A DNA stretch of 64,000 nucleotides from Achromobacter insuavis. Its GTDB lineage: Bacteria; Pseudomonadota; Gammaproteobacteria; Burkholderiales; Burkholderiaceae_B. Below are positions 37,797 to 47,337 of the stretch, piece by piece. The stretch spans positions 1 to 64,000 of the forward strand of contig NZ_CADIJR010000021.1 of the NCBI RefSeq assembly GCF_902859645.1. Direction: 5' to 3'. The translations under genes were made by a program, and so were the position numbers. The notes under the pieces are model-generated. The model saw only the letters and a program-made list of their open reading frames with translations. It was not told the origin of the DNA and did no database searches. The first letter of the stretch is position 1. Each line of letters starts with the position of its first letter.

Positions 37797-38714
37797 ATGA
37801 ACCGCTCCGTGCCGTATCCCGCCCTCCAGGCCGCCCCCGCCGCGTCGCCCTGGGAAGGCTACGGCTACGGCTTCCTGGGGGTGCTGGTGTTTTCGCTGAC
37901 GCTGCCGATGACGCGCGTGGCGGTGACCGAACTGCCGCCGCTGCTGGTGGGCCTGGGACGCGCCCTGCTGGCCGCGGTGCCGGCCCTGGCGCTGCTGTGG
38001 CTGACCCGCAGCCGCCGGCCCGCGCGCGCCGAATGGCCGGGCGTGATCCTGGCCGCGCTGGGCATCGTGGTCGGCTGGCCGCTGGCCTCGTCGCTGGCGA
38101 TGCAGACCGTGGCGTCGTCGCACGGCGCGGTGTTCAACGGCCTGCTGCCCCTGTCGACCGCCGTGTTCGCGGCCTGGCGCAGCGGTGAACGGCCCTCGCC
38201 CGCTTTCTGGGCCTGGGCCGCGGTGGGCGCCTTGCTGGTGGCGGCGTTCGCCTTGCGCGAGGGCCACGGCGCGCTGTCGATCGGCGATTTCTGGCTGCTG
38301 CTGGCGGTGCTGCTGGGCGGTCTGGGTTATGCCGAGGGCGCCCGCGCCGCGCGCACCCTGGGCGGCTGGCGCACCATCTGCTGGGCGCTGGTGATCAGCG
38401 CGCCGGTGCTGGCCGCGCCGGTGGGCTGGATGGCCGCGCAACAGCCCGGCTGGCCGCGCGCGGACGTGGTCGCGGCCTGCGCCTACCTGGCGTTCGGTTC
38501 GATGTTCCTGGGATTTTTCGCCTGGTATCGCGGCCTGGCCGCGGGCGGCATCGCCCGGGTCGGGCAGATTCAATTGCTGCAGCCGTTCCTGACGGTGCTG
38601 GCCGCAGCCCTGTTTTTCGACGAAGCGGTGGACCCGGGCACCTACCTGTTCGCCGCCGCCGTCATCGTGGTCATCGCCGGCGGACGCCGCGCGATCATTG
38701 GAGTCAAGAAATGA
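37797..38714 (+). CDS. EamA/DMT-family transporter, copy 2
   Basis: A 305-residue inner-membrane carrier with ten predicted helices, two EamA repeats (about 22-140 and 160-300); motifs GFLGVLVFSLTLPMTRVAV and LQPFLTVLAAALFFDE near the end are typical. It is divergent from the MocR regulator and overlaps the following LysE-type exporter by ATGA, so two different exporter types are made from one message. Likely substrates are amino acids or their derivatives. Confidence 0.88.
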   Translation: MNRSVPYPALQAAPAASPWEGYGYGFLGVLVFSLTLPMTRVAVTELPPLLVGLGRALLAAVPALALLWLTRSRRPARAEWPGVILAALGIVVGWPLASSLAMQTVASSHGAVFNGLLPLSTAVFAAWRSGERPSPAFWAWAAVGALLVAAFALREGHGALSIGDFWLLLAVLLGGLGYAEGARAARTLGGWRTICWALVISAPVLAAPVGWMAAQQPGWPRADVVAACAYLAFGSMFLGFFAWYRGLAAGGIARVGQIQLLQPFLTVLAAALFFDEAVDPGTYLFAAAVIVVIAGGRRAIIGVKK

Positions 38715-39355
38715 CGTTGTTCCCCGCCAGCCTGGCCGATGTGCCGCTCGCTTCCCTGTCCTTGCTGGGTCCCCTGGCGCTGTTCGCCCTGGTCAGTTCG
38801 ATCACGCCCGGGCCGAACAACGTCATGCTGGCCGCGTCCGGCCTGAACTTCGGCTTCCGCCGCAGCATGCCACACCTGCTGGGCGTGAACCTCGGCTTCA
38901 CGCTGATGATCTTCCTGGTGGGCGTGGGGCTGGGATCGGTGTTCCAGCAGGTGCCGCAGCTGTACACCGTGCTCAAGTACGTGGGCGCCGCCTACCTGCT
39001 GTACCTGGCCTGGAAGATCGCCAACTCGGGCGGCATGGAGGATGGCGCCGTCAGCGGCAAGCCGATGACCTTCCTGCAGGCGGCCGCGTTCCAGTGGGTC
39101 AACCCCAAGGCCTGGGTGATGGCGGTCGGCGTGATCGCCACCTACACGCCGCAAGCCGGCTTCTTCGCCAACCTGGTCATCGCCACGGTGGTGTGCGGCA
39201 TCGTCAACCTGCCCAGCATCGGCATCTGGGTCACGTTCGGCACCGCCCTGCGGCGCGTGCTGCACAAGCCCTGGGCGATCCGCGCCTTCAACATCAGCAT
39301 GGCCCTGCTGCTGGTGGCCTCGCTGTATCCGGTGGCGCTGGAGGCCTTGCACTGA
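38711..39355 (+). CDS. LysE/RhtB-family amino acid exporter
   Basis: A 214-residue translocator with five to six membrane helices and the family N-terminal motif SSITPGPNNVMLAASGLNFG (about 29-48). RhtB/LysE proteins export amino acids such as threonine, homoserine or lysine. Its ATG overlaps the upstream EamA stop; both are presumably under the MocR regulator. It is convergent with the LrgB-like gene, 10 bases apart. Confidence 0.92.
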   Translation: MTLFPASLADVPLASLSLLGPLALFALVSSITPGPNNVMLAASGLNFGFRRSMPHLLGVNLGFTLMIFLVGVGLGSVFQQVPQLYTVLKYVGAAYLLYLAWKIANSGGMEDGAVSGKPMTFLQAAAFQWVNPKAWVMAVGVIATYTPQAGFFANLVIATVVCGIVNLPSIGIWVTFGTALRRVLHKPWAIRAFNISMALLLVASLYPVALEALH

Positions 39356-39365
39356 CGCGGCCGGA

Positions 39366-40058
39366 TCAGGCCAGCAGCGCGACCACCACGGCGGGCGTGA
39401 CCAGCACGTTGAACAGCCCCGCCATCACCATCACCAGCCCGGCCACCGCGCCCTCTTCGGCCGCCAGCTCGCGGGCCTTGGCGGTGCCGGCGCCATGCGC
39501 GCCCATGCCGAACAGGGCGCCGCGCGCCAGGGCCGAGCGCAGCGGCAGCCAGCGGCGCATGCACTGGCCGATGGCCGCGCCGAACACCCCGGTGACGATG
39601 ACGAACACCGCGGTCAGGTCCGGCGCGCCGCCGACGTGCGACGACACCGCCACCGCGAACGGCGTGGCCACCGAGCGCGGCAACAGGCTCAGCCGCAGAT
39701 CCGGCGGCAGGTCCAGCAGGCTGCCTAGCGACCAGGCGCTGAGACCGGCGATGGCGCTGCCGACCACCACGCCCGCCGCCAGCACCGGCCAGTAGCGGCG
39801 GATCAGCGCGCGCTGCTCGTACAACGGCAGCGCAAACGCGACGATCACCGGCCCCAGCATCATCATCAGCCAGTGCGAGCCGGACATGTAGTCGCGGTAG
39901 CCGGTGTGCAGCAGCAGCGCCAGCATCAGCAGCAGGGCCGGCGCCACCACCAGCGTGGACGTCCACCAGTACGCATAGCGGCGGTAGAACAGGCGCGCGC
40001 AGACATAGGCCAGCACGGTGGCCAGCGGCCAGAACAGCAGATTGAATTCAGCCCGCAT
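39366..40058 (-). CDS. LrgB/CidB-family membrane protein
   Basis: A 230-residue integral membrane protein of the LrgB family, with about six to seven helices and the conserved SVATPFAVAVSSHVGG segment and GMGAHGAGTAKA motif near the end. With its LrgA/CidA partner it is linked to control of murein hydrolase activity, cell lysis or pyruvate/oxidised-metabolite uptake in other bacteria. It overlaps lrgA by 11 bases. Confidence 0.92.
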   Translation of the reverse strand: MRAEFNLLFWPLATVLAYVCARLFYRRYAYWWTSTLVVAPALLLMLALLLHTGYRDYMSGSHWLMMMLGPVIVAFALPLYEQRALIRRYWPVLAAGVVVGSAIAGLSAWSLGSLLDLPPDLRLSLLPRSVATPFAVAVSSHVGGAPDLTAVFVIVTGVFGAAIGQCMRRWLPLRSALARGALFGMGAHGAGTAKARELAAEEGAVAGLVMVMAGLFNVLVTPAVVVALLA

Positions 40059-40452
40059 GGCGGTTCATCCAGCGGTAGCAAAGGTCGATCGTCAGCGCCG
40101 TGCCGGCCATGACCAGCGCGGTGCCCAGCAGGATCACGACCAGCAGCTTGGCGCCCAGCACGCCCAGGAATTCGCGATGGTCCAGCAGCGACATCACCGC
40201 GGGCACGAAGAACAGCAGCATTTCGCCCAGCAGCCAGCTGGCGCCGCGATGCACGTTGCGCACCCGCAGCAGGCCCGAGGCCAGCAGCGCCAGCACCAGC
40301 GCCATGCCGATGACACCGCCCGGCACTGGCAGGCCGGCCGCGTTGGCCAGCATCTGGCCCAACAGGGAGAACAGGGTGATAAGGACGATCTGCAGCAAAC
40401 GGCTGCGGCGCAGCAGGCTGCGCAGGAGGACGGGATAGCGAGGGCGAGACAT
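40048..40452 (-). CDS. LrgA/CidA-family holin-like protein
   Basis: A 134-residue membrane protein with four helices; the core motif GLPVPGGVIGMALVLALL and LFFVPAVMSLLDH mark the CidA/LrgA family. It is holin-like and partners LrgB. The start Met of MSRPRYPVLLRSL is supported by GGGAGGGATT-type flanks (CCTCCCC on plus) just upstream. It is divergent from a LysR gene, the same set-up as cidABC/cidR. Confidence 0.9.
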   Translation of the reverse strand: MSRPRYPVLLRSLLRRSRLLQIVLITLFSLLGQMLANAAGLPVPGGVIGMALVLALLASGLLRVRNVHRGASWLLGEMLLFFVPAVMSLLDHREFLGVLGAKLLVVILLGTALVMAGTALTIDLCYRWMNRHAG

Positions 40453-40548
40453 GGGGAGGGATTCCAGCGGATGGAACCGTTTTACGCCTGCCCGCGTCAT
40501 AGATAAAATGAATTTGTCGAATCCAACCCATTCCAATCAGGCATAACC

Positions 40549-41436
40549 ATGGATCTGCGGCCCTTGCGCGCATTGGTGGAGGTGGTCCGCCAGGGCGGTT
40601 TTTCCCAGGCGGCCAAAGCCGTATTCGCCACCCAGCCCACGGTCAGCAAGGCCGTACGCCAGCTGGAGGACGAAATCGGCATGCCCCTGCTCGACCGCCA
40701 GGCGCAGCCGCCGCGGCTGACCGAGGCCGGCGAAATCGTTTACCGGCGCGCGGTCAAGATGTTGGCCGAACGCGACGATCTGTACGCCGAGCTGGACGAG
40801 CTGCGCGGCCTGAAGCGCGGCGTGTTGCGGCTGGGCCTGCCGCCGCTGGGCAGCAATGCGCTGTTCGCGCCGATGTTCGCGCGCTTTCGCAGCCGCTATC
40901 CGCAGATCGAGATCAGCCTGCTCGAACATGGCGGCCACCGCCTGGAGGAAATGGTGATGGCCGGCGAGATCGAGCTGGCCGCCTCGCTGCGTCCGGAATC
41001 CGGCGAACTCGACTGGCAGCCGGTGGCGCGCGAGCCGCTGATCGCGCTGCTGCCCGCCGACCATGCCGGCGCGCGGGACGCCACCATCGGCCTGCAGCAA
41101 CTGCGCGACGCGCCCTTCATCCTGTTCGAGCGCGGCTTCGCGCTCAATCGCGTCATCCTGGACGCCTGCCAGCGGGCCGGCTTCGCCCCGGCGATCGCCG
41201 CCCGCAGCGGCCAGATCGACTTCATCGTGGCGCTGGTCATGGCAGGCATGGGCGTGGCCTTCCTGCCGCGCCTGAAGGCCAACGAGGAACGGCACGCAGG
41301 CGTGGCGCGGGTGCCGCTGCGCGATTCCGGCACGGACTGGGAGATGGGCCTGGTGTGGCGCCGCGGCGGCTATCTGTCGCACGCCGCCCAGGCCTGGCTG
41401 GCGCTGGCGCGCGAGATGCATCCGGATACCGCTTGA
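40549..41436 (+). CDS. LysR family regulator divergent from lrgAB/cidAB
   Basis: A 295-residue LysR regulator, with winged helix-turn-helix (1-60; GGFSQAAKAVFATQPTVSKAVRQLEDEIG) and co-inducer domain (about 90-290). Placement beside cidAB-type genes resembles CidR, which responds to carbon-overflow products such as acetate or pyruvate in other bacteria. This functional link is from context only. Confidence 0.92.
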   Translation: MDLRPLRALVEVVRQGGFSQAAKAVFATQPTVSKAVRQLEDEIGMPLLDRQAQPPRLTEAGEIVYRRAVKMLAERDDLYAELDELRGLKRGVLRLGLPPLGSNALFAPMFARFRSRYPQIEISLLEHGGHRLEEMVMAGEIELAASLRPESGELDWQPVAREPLIALLPADHAGARDATIGLQQLRDAPFILFERGFALNRVILDACQRAGFAPAIAARSGQIDFIVALVMAGMGVAFLPRLKANEERHAGVARVPLRDSGTDWEMGLVWRRGGYLSHAAQAWLALAREMHPDTA

Positions 41437-41507
41437 CGCGAGCCGCCTACACCCGCCGTTGTATGCTGGCGCCGGAACCGTGCCCGTCGGCGCGGGTCAT
41501 ATCCTCC

Positions 41508-42395
41508 ATGCCCGCCCTGCCCCGCCCCACCCTGCGCCGCCTGATCGGCGCCGCCGTGCTCGCCGCCGCCAGCGTGGTCGGCTGCTCGCAGCTCGACTCC
41601 TGGCAGCGCCAGACCATCTTCTCGCCCCAGTCCGAGCCGCAGACCTGGTGGCGCGAACCGGCCCAGGGCACCCAGGTCTACGATCTGGCGCTGGCCAACG
41701 GCGACAAGGTGCGCGCCTGGTACTGGCAAAGCCCGCAAGCCAACGCGCCCACCGTGCTGTATCTGCACGGCGCGCGCTGGAACCTCAATGGCAGCGCCTT
41801 CCGCATCGACGGCTGGACCCGCAAGGGCTATTCGATCCTGGCCATCGACTACCGCGGCTTCGGCGCCTCGACGCCGCGCCTGCCGTCCGAATCCAGCGCG
41901 CTCGAAGACGCCATGGCCGGCCTGAAGGAACTGGCCCGCCTGCAACCGGATCCGGCGCGCCGCTTCGTCTATGGCCACAGCCTGGGCGGCGCCATCGCCA
42001 TCGACCTGGCCGCGCGGCCGGGCCAGCCCGACTTCGCCGGCCTGATCGTGGAATCCAGCTTCACCAGCATCAGCGCCATGCTGGCCACCATGAAGTGGGG
42101 CCGCGTGCCCGGCGCCAGCCTGCTGGTGACGCAGCCGTTCGACTCGGTCGACAAGGTGGCCGCCATGCACACGCCGATGCTGTTCATGCACGGCACCGCC
42201 GACCGCGTGGTGCCGCACACCATGAGCGACGAACTCTACGCCGCCGCGCGCAGCGTGGCGCCCGACCTGAAGCGGCTGGTCAAGATCGAGGGCGCGACCC
42301 ATTCGGGCGCGTTCCGCAGCGGCGAACAGTACGACGCCGCCGTCAAGGCCTTCATCCAGGACGCCAGCCGCGCGTATCGCCGCAAGGCCGGCTGA
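41508..42395 (+). CDS. Lipoprotein alpha/beta hydrolase
   Basis: A 295-residue serine hydrolase with a lipoprotein signal peptide: lipobox SVVGC (Cys about 25) after a hydrophobic run, so it is membrane-anchored in the periplasm. It has HGARWNLNGSAFR (oxyanion loop), nucleophile elbow YGHSLGGAIAI (Ser near 161), Asp in MHGTADRVVPH and His in GATHSGAFR, an FrsA/BEM46-like layout. The substrate is unknown. The ATG at 41508 follows ATATCCTCC and gives a proper signal peptide; longer frames overlap the LysR gene. A TATGCT box lies about 45 bases upstream. Confidence 0.87.
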   Translation: MPALPRPTLRRLIGAAVLAAASVVGCSQLDSWQRQTIFSPQSEPQTWWREPAQGTQVYDLALANGDKVRAWYWQSPQANAPTVLYLHGARWNLNGSAFRIDGWTRKGYSILAIDYRGFGASTPRLPSESSALEDAMAGLKELARLQPDPARRFVYGHSLGGAIAIDLAARPGQPDFAGLIVESSFTSISAMLATMKWGRVPGASLLVTQPFDSVDKVAAMHTPMLFMHGTADRVVPHTMSDELYAAARSVAPDLKRLVKIEGATHSGAFRSGEQYDAAVKAFIQDASRAYRRKAG

Positions 42396-42437
42396 CGCGG
42401 CAGGCCCGCGTCGTCATCGCCTTATTCAACCCATTAC

Positions 42438-42500
42438 GTCTTTCCCCGGGGGAAAACCCGCTCTCGGGAAACTCCCATATCAAAATATCTTATAAATATA
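42438..42500 (+). promoter_or_regulatory. Palindrome and AT-rich promoter-like stretch
   Basis: TTTCCCC-G-GGGGAAA (from about 42440) is a perfect dyad that may end the hydrolase transcript; 30 bases later an AT-only-rich stretch with TTATAAATATATTTAA (about 42490-42505) is a likely promoter/UP region for the aldolase gene and its transporter. Confidence 0.4.
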
Positions 42501-42572
42501 TTTAACGGATATTAGACTTTCTCCCACCCGCCGCGCTTCCTTCGCGGCGCCGGCCATCCGAGGAGAATCAAG

Positions 42573-43484
42573 TTGAGTAACGTGCGTTGGCAGGGCGTCT
42601 TTCCTGCCGTAACCAGTAAGTTCCATGCCGACGAAACCCTCGACTTCGAAGCGATGCGCAAGCATTTCGGCTTCCTGATCGACAACGGCGTGCATGGCCT
42701 CGTCACCTGCGGTTCGCTCGGCGAAGCCAGCACCCTGACGCTGGAGGAAAAGCTGGCGGTGACGCGTTGCGCCGTGGAAGTCAGCGGCGGCCGCATCCCG
42801 GTGCTGGCCAACGTGTCGGAGACCAGCACCCGCGAGGCGCTGCGCTTCATCCAGGCGGCGGTGGAGCTGGGCGTGGACGGCTTCATGCTGATGCCCTCGC
42901 TGATCTACGTGGCCGATGCGCGCGAGGCGATGCAGAGCATCCGCACCCTAGCCGAGGCCGCCGCCAAGCCCTGCATGATCTACAACAACCCGGTCGCCTA
43001 CCGCGTCGACCTCAAGCCCGAGCACATGGCCGAACTGGCCGATTGCCCGTGGCTGGTGGCGATCAAGGAAAGCAGCGACGACATTCGCCGCGTGACCGAC
43101 CTGCGCAACAAACTGGGCGACCGCTTCCAGCTGTTCATCGGCGTCGACGACCTGTCGTTCGAAGCCCTGGCGCTGGGCGCCGACGGCTTGCTGGCCGGCC
43201 TGGTGACCGCGTTCCCGCGCGAGACCGTGGCCCTGTACGACCTGATGAAGGCCGGCAAGTGGCAGGAAGCGCTGGCGCTGTACCAGTGGTTCACGCCGCT
43301 GCTGCACCTGGATGTGTCGACCAAGCTGGTGCAGAACATCAAGCTGGCCGAGACCCTGGCCGGCGTCGGCAACGAGCACGTGCGCCGTCCGCGCCTGCCG
43401 CTGGCGGGCGCCGAGCGCGAGCGCTGCGCCGGCATCATCGAAGCGGCGCTGGCCAAGCGGCCGCGGCAATACCAGTCGAAGTAA
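42573..43484 (+). CDS. Dihydrodipicolinate synthase / N-acetylneuraminate lyase family protein
   Basis: TIM-barrel class I aldolase. The 303-residue protein has the family GSLGE (G-T/S-x-G-E, about 48-52), Tyr in IYNNPVAYR and the Schiff-base Lys in VAIKESSDD (about 164). It begins at TTG (42573), after a strong AGGAG 8 bases upstream. It is probably not the essential DapA; it heads a gene set that includes a Liv-type transporter and a GntR regulator, so a catabolic aldolase or lyase for an imported 2-oxo-acid-type compound is likely. The exact substrate cannot be determined. Confidence 0.9.
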   Translation: MSNVRWQGVFPAVTSKFHADETLDFEAMRKHFGFLIDNGVHGLVTCGSLGEASTLTLEEKLAVTRCAVEVSGGRIPVLANVSETSTREALRFIQAAVELGVDGFMLMPSLIYVADAREAMQSIRTLAEAAAKPCMIYNNPVAYRVDLKPEHMAELADCPWLVAIKESSDDIRRVTDLRNKLGDRFQLFIGVDDLSFEALALGADGLLAGLVTAFPRETVALYDLMKAGKWQEALALYQWFTPLLHLDVSTKLVQNIKLAETLAGVGNEHVRRPRLPLAGAERERCAGIIEAALAKRPRQYQSK

Positions 43485-43560
43485 GCGACCCAGCCCGAAG
43501 CAGGACCGGCGCGCCCGCATGGCCGTGGCGCGCCGTCCTTGCGCCAGCCTCTCGGACACC

Positions 43561-44308
43561 ATGCACAGCGACATCATCCTTCAGACCCGGGGCCTCACCA
43601 AGGAATTCCGCGGCTTCGTGGCGGTCAACGACGTCAACCTGAGCGTCAGGCGCGGCGCGATCCATGCCCTGATCGGACCCAACGGGGCCGGCAAGACCAC
43701 GGTCTTCAACCTGCTCACCAAGTTCCACATCCCGACCCGCGGCGCGATCGTCTACGACGGCGTCGACATCACCGGCGAACGGCCGGCGCAGACGGCGCGG
43801 CGCGGCATCGTGCGCTCGTTCCAGATCTCGGCGGTGTTCCCGCAATTGTCGGTCCGCGAGAACGTGCGCGTGGCCTTGCAGCGCAAGCTGGGGGTGGACT
43901 ATTGCTTCTGGCGTTCGGAGCGCTCGCTGGAGCGGCTGCATGCGCGGGTCGAGGAGCTGCTCGACCAGGTCGGCCTGCGCGCGCAGCTGGACGTGGCCGC
44001 CGGCGACCTACCCTACGGCCGCAAGCGCACGCTGGAGATCGCCACCACGCTGGCGCTGGAACCCGAACTGCTGTTGCTGGATGAACCGACCCAAGGCATG
44101 GGCCACGAGGACGTGGACCGCGTCAAGCACCTGATCAAGCAGGTCTCGGCCGGCCGCAGCATCCTGATGGTGGAACACAACATGAAGGTGGTGGCCGACA
44201 TCTGCGACACCATCACCGTCCTGCAACGCGGCGAGATCCTGGCCGAGGGTCCGTACGCCGAGGTAGCCGCGAACCCCGCGGTACGCGAAGCGTACATGGG
44301 AGCGGAAG

Positions 44309-44316
<8 letters not shown>
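43561..44316 (+). CDS. livG: Branched-chain amino acid-type ABC transporter, ATPase LivG
   Basis: A 251-residue ATPase with intact Walker A GPNGAGKTTVFNL (about 42-54), signature region LPYGRKRTLEIATTLALEP and Walker B LLLLDEPTQGMG; the HDxxV-type switch is VEHNMKVV. It fits the LivG family. The ATG at 43561 (MHSDIILQTRGL) fits; earlier ATGs overlap the aldolase gene. The stop overlaps livF by 8 bases. Confidence 0.93.
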
Positions 44317-45028
<712 letters not shown>

Positions 45029-45115
45029 GGGCCGTCGCGCGCAGTTCCCCGTCGTTGCAGTTTCCCGTGGTGCTTCCGACCGCAGTCCCCCCATTCCCAT
45101 ACGGAGCGTAGTCAG

Positions 45116-46321
45116 ATGAAATTGAATCGAATCGCAGCGGCGCTGTGCGCCATCGGCCTGGCGGGCGTCGCCCACGCCGAGGCCGGCATCAGCGACGGCA
45201 TCGTCAAGGTCGGCGTGCTGACCGACCTGTCCGGCGTCTATTCCGACCTGGCCGGCAACGGCTCGGTGATCGCGGCGCGCATGGCGGCCGAGGAAATGGG
45301 CAACAAGGTGCTGGGCAAGCCGGTCGAAGTGGTGGCCGCCGACCACCAGAACAAGCCCGACGTCGCCGCCAACCTGGCGCGCGAATGGTTCGACCAGGGC
45401 AAGGTCGACATGATCACCGACTTCCCCACCGCGTCGACCGCGCTGGCCGTGATGGAGATCGCGCGCCAGAAGAACCGCGTGACCATGCCGTCCGCGGGCC
45501 TGTCGACCGCGATCCTGGGCGAGAAATGCTCGCCGCTGAATGCGCAGTGGACCACCAACACCTACGCGCTGGCGGCCGGCACGGCGCGCGCGCTGGTCAA
45601 GGAAGGCAAGAAGACCTGGTACTTCATCACCGCCGACTACACCTTCGGCCACTCGCTGGAGAAGGACGCGACCGAAGTCATCCAGGAGAACGGCGGCAGC
45701 GTCGTCGGCGTGTCGCGCCACCCCTTCCCGGGCAACGATTTCTCGTCGTTCCTGCTGAAGGCGCAAGCTTCCAAGGCCGACGTGATCGCCCTGGCCAACG
45801 CCGGCAACGACACCGTCAACGCGGTCAAGCAGGCCAATGAGTTCGGCATCACCAAGAAGCAGATCGTGGCGCCGCTGCTGACCTACATCTCGGACGTGCA
45901 CAGCATGGGCCTGGCCAAGGCGCAGGGCATGTACCTGACCGAGGCCTTCTACTGGGACTACGACGACGCCTCGCGCGCGTGGGCCAAGAAGTTCTTCGAG
46001 AAGGCCAAGAAAATGCCGACGGCTTCGCAGGCCGGGGTCTATTCGGCCACGCTGTCGTACCTGAAGGCGATCGAGGCGGCCGGCACCGACGAGGCGCCGG
46101 CGGTCATGGCCAAGCTGCGCGAGATGACCATCAACGACGCCGTGATCCGCAACGGCAAGCTGCGCGCGGACGGCGCGCTGGTGCACGACATGCTGCTGTT
46201 GCAGGTGAAGGCGCCGGCCGAGTCCAAGGCGCCGTGGGACTACTACCACGTCAAGGCCGTGCTCAAGGGCGACGAAGTCTTCCCCAAGCCGCAGGCCGCC
46301 TGCCCGCTGAACAAGTCCTGA
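45116..46321 (+). CDS. Branched-chain amino acid-type ABC transporter, periplasmic binding protein
   Basis: A 401-residue substrate-binding protein (LivK/peripla_BP_6 family). Signal peptide about 1-22 (ending VAHAEA), then the type I periplasmic-binding fold, with GVLTDLSGVYSDLAGNGSV near the start and VVGVSRHPFPGNDFSSFLLKAQ in the middle. The ligand-binding Ser/Thr region (TASTALAV) is similar to that of non-amino-acid ligands, so the substrate may be an aromatic or carboxylic compound. GGAG lies before the ATG. Between livF and livH. Confidence 0.92.
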   Translation: MKLNRIAAALCAIGLAGVAHAEAGISDGIVKVGVLTDLSGVYSDLAGNGSVIAARMAAEEMGNKVLGKPVEVVAADHQNKPDVAANLAREWFDQGKVDMITDFPTASTALAVMEIARQKNRVTMPSAGLSTAILGEKCSPLNAQWTTNTYALAAGTARALVKEGKKTWYFITADYTFGHSLEKDATEVIQENGGSVVGVSRHPFPGNDFSSFLLKAQASKADVIALANAGNDTVNAVKQANEFGITKKQIVAPLLTYISDVHSMGLAKAQGMYLTEAFYWDYDDASRAWAKKFFEKAKKMPTASQAGVYSATLSYLKAIEAAGTDEAPAVMAKLREMTINDAVIRNGKLRADGALVHDMLLLQVKAPAESKAPWDYYHVKAVLKGDEVFPKPQAACPLNKS

Positions 46322-46433
46322 CGCCCGCCAGCGCCGGGCGGCTTGCGCCCGGCGCCGGTTCGTTCCGCCCGCGGCGCGCGGCAACGCGCGCCTCCCGCAA
46401 ACCGACGCGTCCCGTGTCCGACCGCCGCCCACT

Positions 46434-47336
46434 ATGTTCGACATCTCGCTTCCCGCCCTGCTCGCCCAACTGCTGGTGGGGCTGATCAACGGCTGCTTCT
46501 ACGCCATTCTCAGCATGGGGCTGGCCATCATCTTCGGCCTGCTCAACATCGTCAATTTCACCCACGGCGCCCAGTTCATGATGGCGGCGTTCCTGGCGTG
46601 GATCGGCTTCACCCAGCTACCGCAGCTGCTGGGCCCGGGCGCGCAGATCAATTTCTGGGCGGCGCTGGTGCTGGCGCCGCTGCTCGTCGGCGCGGTCGGC
46701 GTGGTCATCGAAAAGACGCTGCTCAAGCGGCTCTATCACCTGGACCACCTGTACGGCCTGCTGCTGACCTTCGGCATCGCACTGATGATGGAAGGCGGGT
46801 TCCGCTACTTCTACGGCATTTCCGGGGTGGGCTACGAGCCGCCCGAGATCCTGCAGGGCGGCTTCGACCTGGGTTTCATGTTCCTGCCGGCGTACCGCGC
46901 CTTCGTGGTGGTGGCGTCGCTGCTGCTGTGCCTGCTGACCTGGTACCTGTTCGAGCGCACCCGCCTGGGCGCGCTGCTGCGGGCCGGCACCGAGAACGCC
47001 CGGCTGCTGCAGGCCTTTGGCGTCAACGTGCCGGTGATGATCACGCTGACCTATGGCTTCGGCGTGGCGCTGGCCGGCGTGGCGGGCGTGCTGGCCGCGC
47101 CCGTCATGCAGATCAATCCGCTGATGGGCTCCAACCTGCTCAATATCGTGTTCGCGGTGGTGGTGATCGGCGGCCTCGGCTCGATCATGGGCGCCATCGT
47201 CACCGGCCTGGCGCTGGGCCTGCTGGAAGGCCTGGCCAAGGTGTTCTACCCCGAAGCGTCCACCGTGGTCGTGTTCATCGTGATGGCGGTGGTGCTGCTG
47301 ACGCGCCCCGCGGGCCTGTTCGGCAAGGAGAAATAA
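46434..47336 (+). CDS. livH: Branched-chain amino acid-type ABC transporter, permease LivH
   Basis: A 300-residue inner-membrane permease with eight or so helices; family motifs GLINGCFYAILSMGLAIIFGLLNIVNFTHGA (about 17-47, read in parts) and GLGSIMGAIVTGLALGLLE are visible. It is 1 base before livM and pairs with it as the membrane channel. Confidence 0.94.
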   Translation: MFDISLPALLAQLLVGLINGCFYAILSMGLAIIFGLLNIVNFTHGAQFMMAAFLAWIGFTQLPQLLGPGAQINFWAALVLAPLLVGAVGVVIEKTLLKRLYHLDHLYGLLLTFGIALMMEGGFRYFYGISGVGYEPPEILQGGFDLGFMFLPAYRAFVVVASLLLCLLTWYLFERTRLGALLRAGTENARLLQAFGVNVPVMITLTYGFGVALAGVAGVLAAPVMQINPLMGSNLLNIVFAVVVIGGLGSIMGAIVTGLALGLLEGLAKVFYPEASTVVVFIVMAVVLLTRPAGLFGKEK

Positions 47337-47337
47337 G

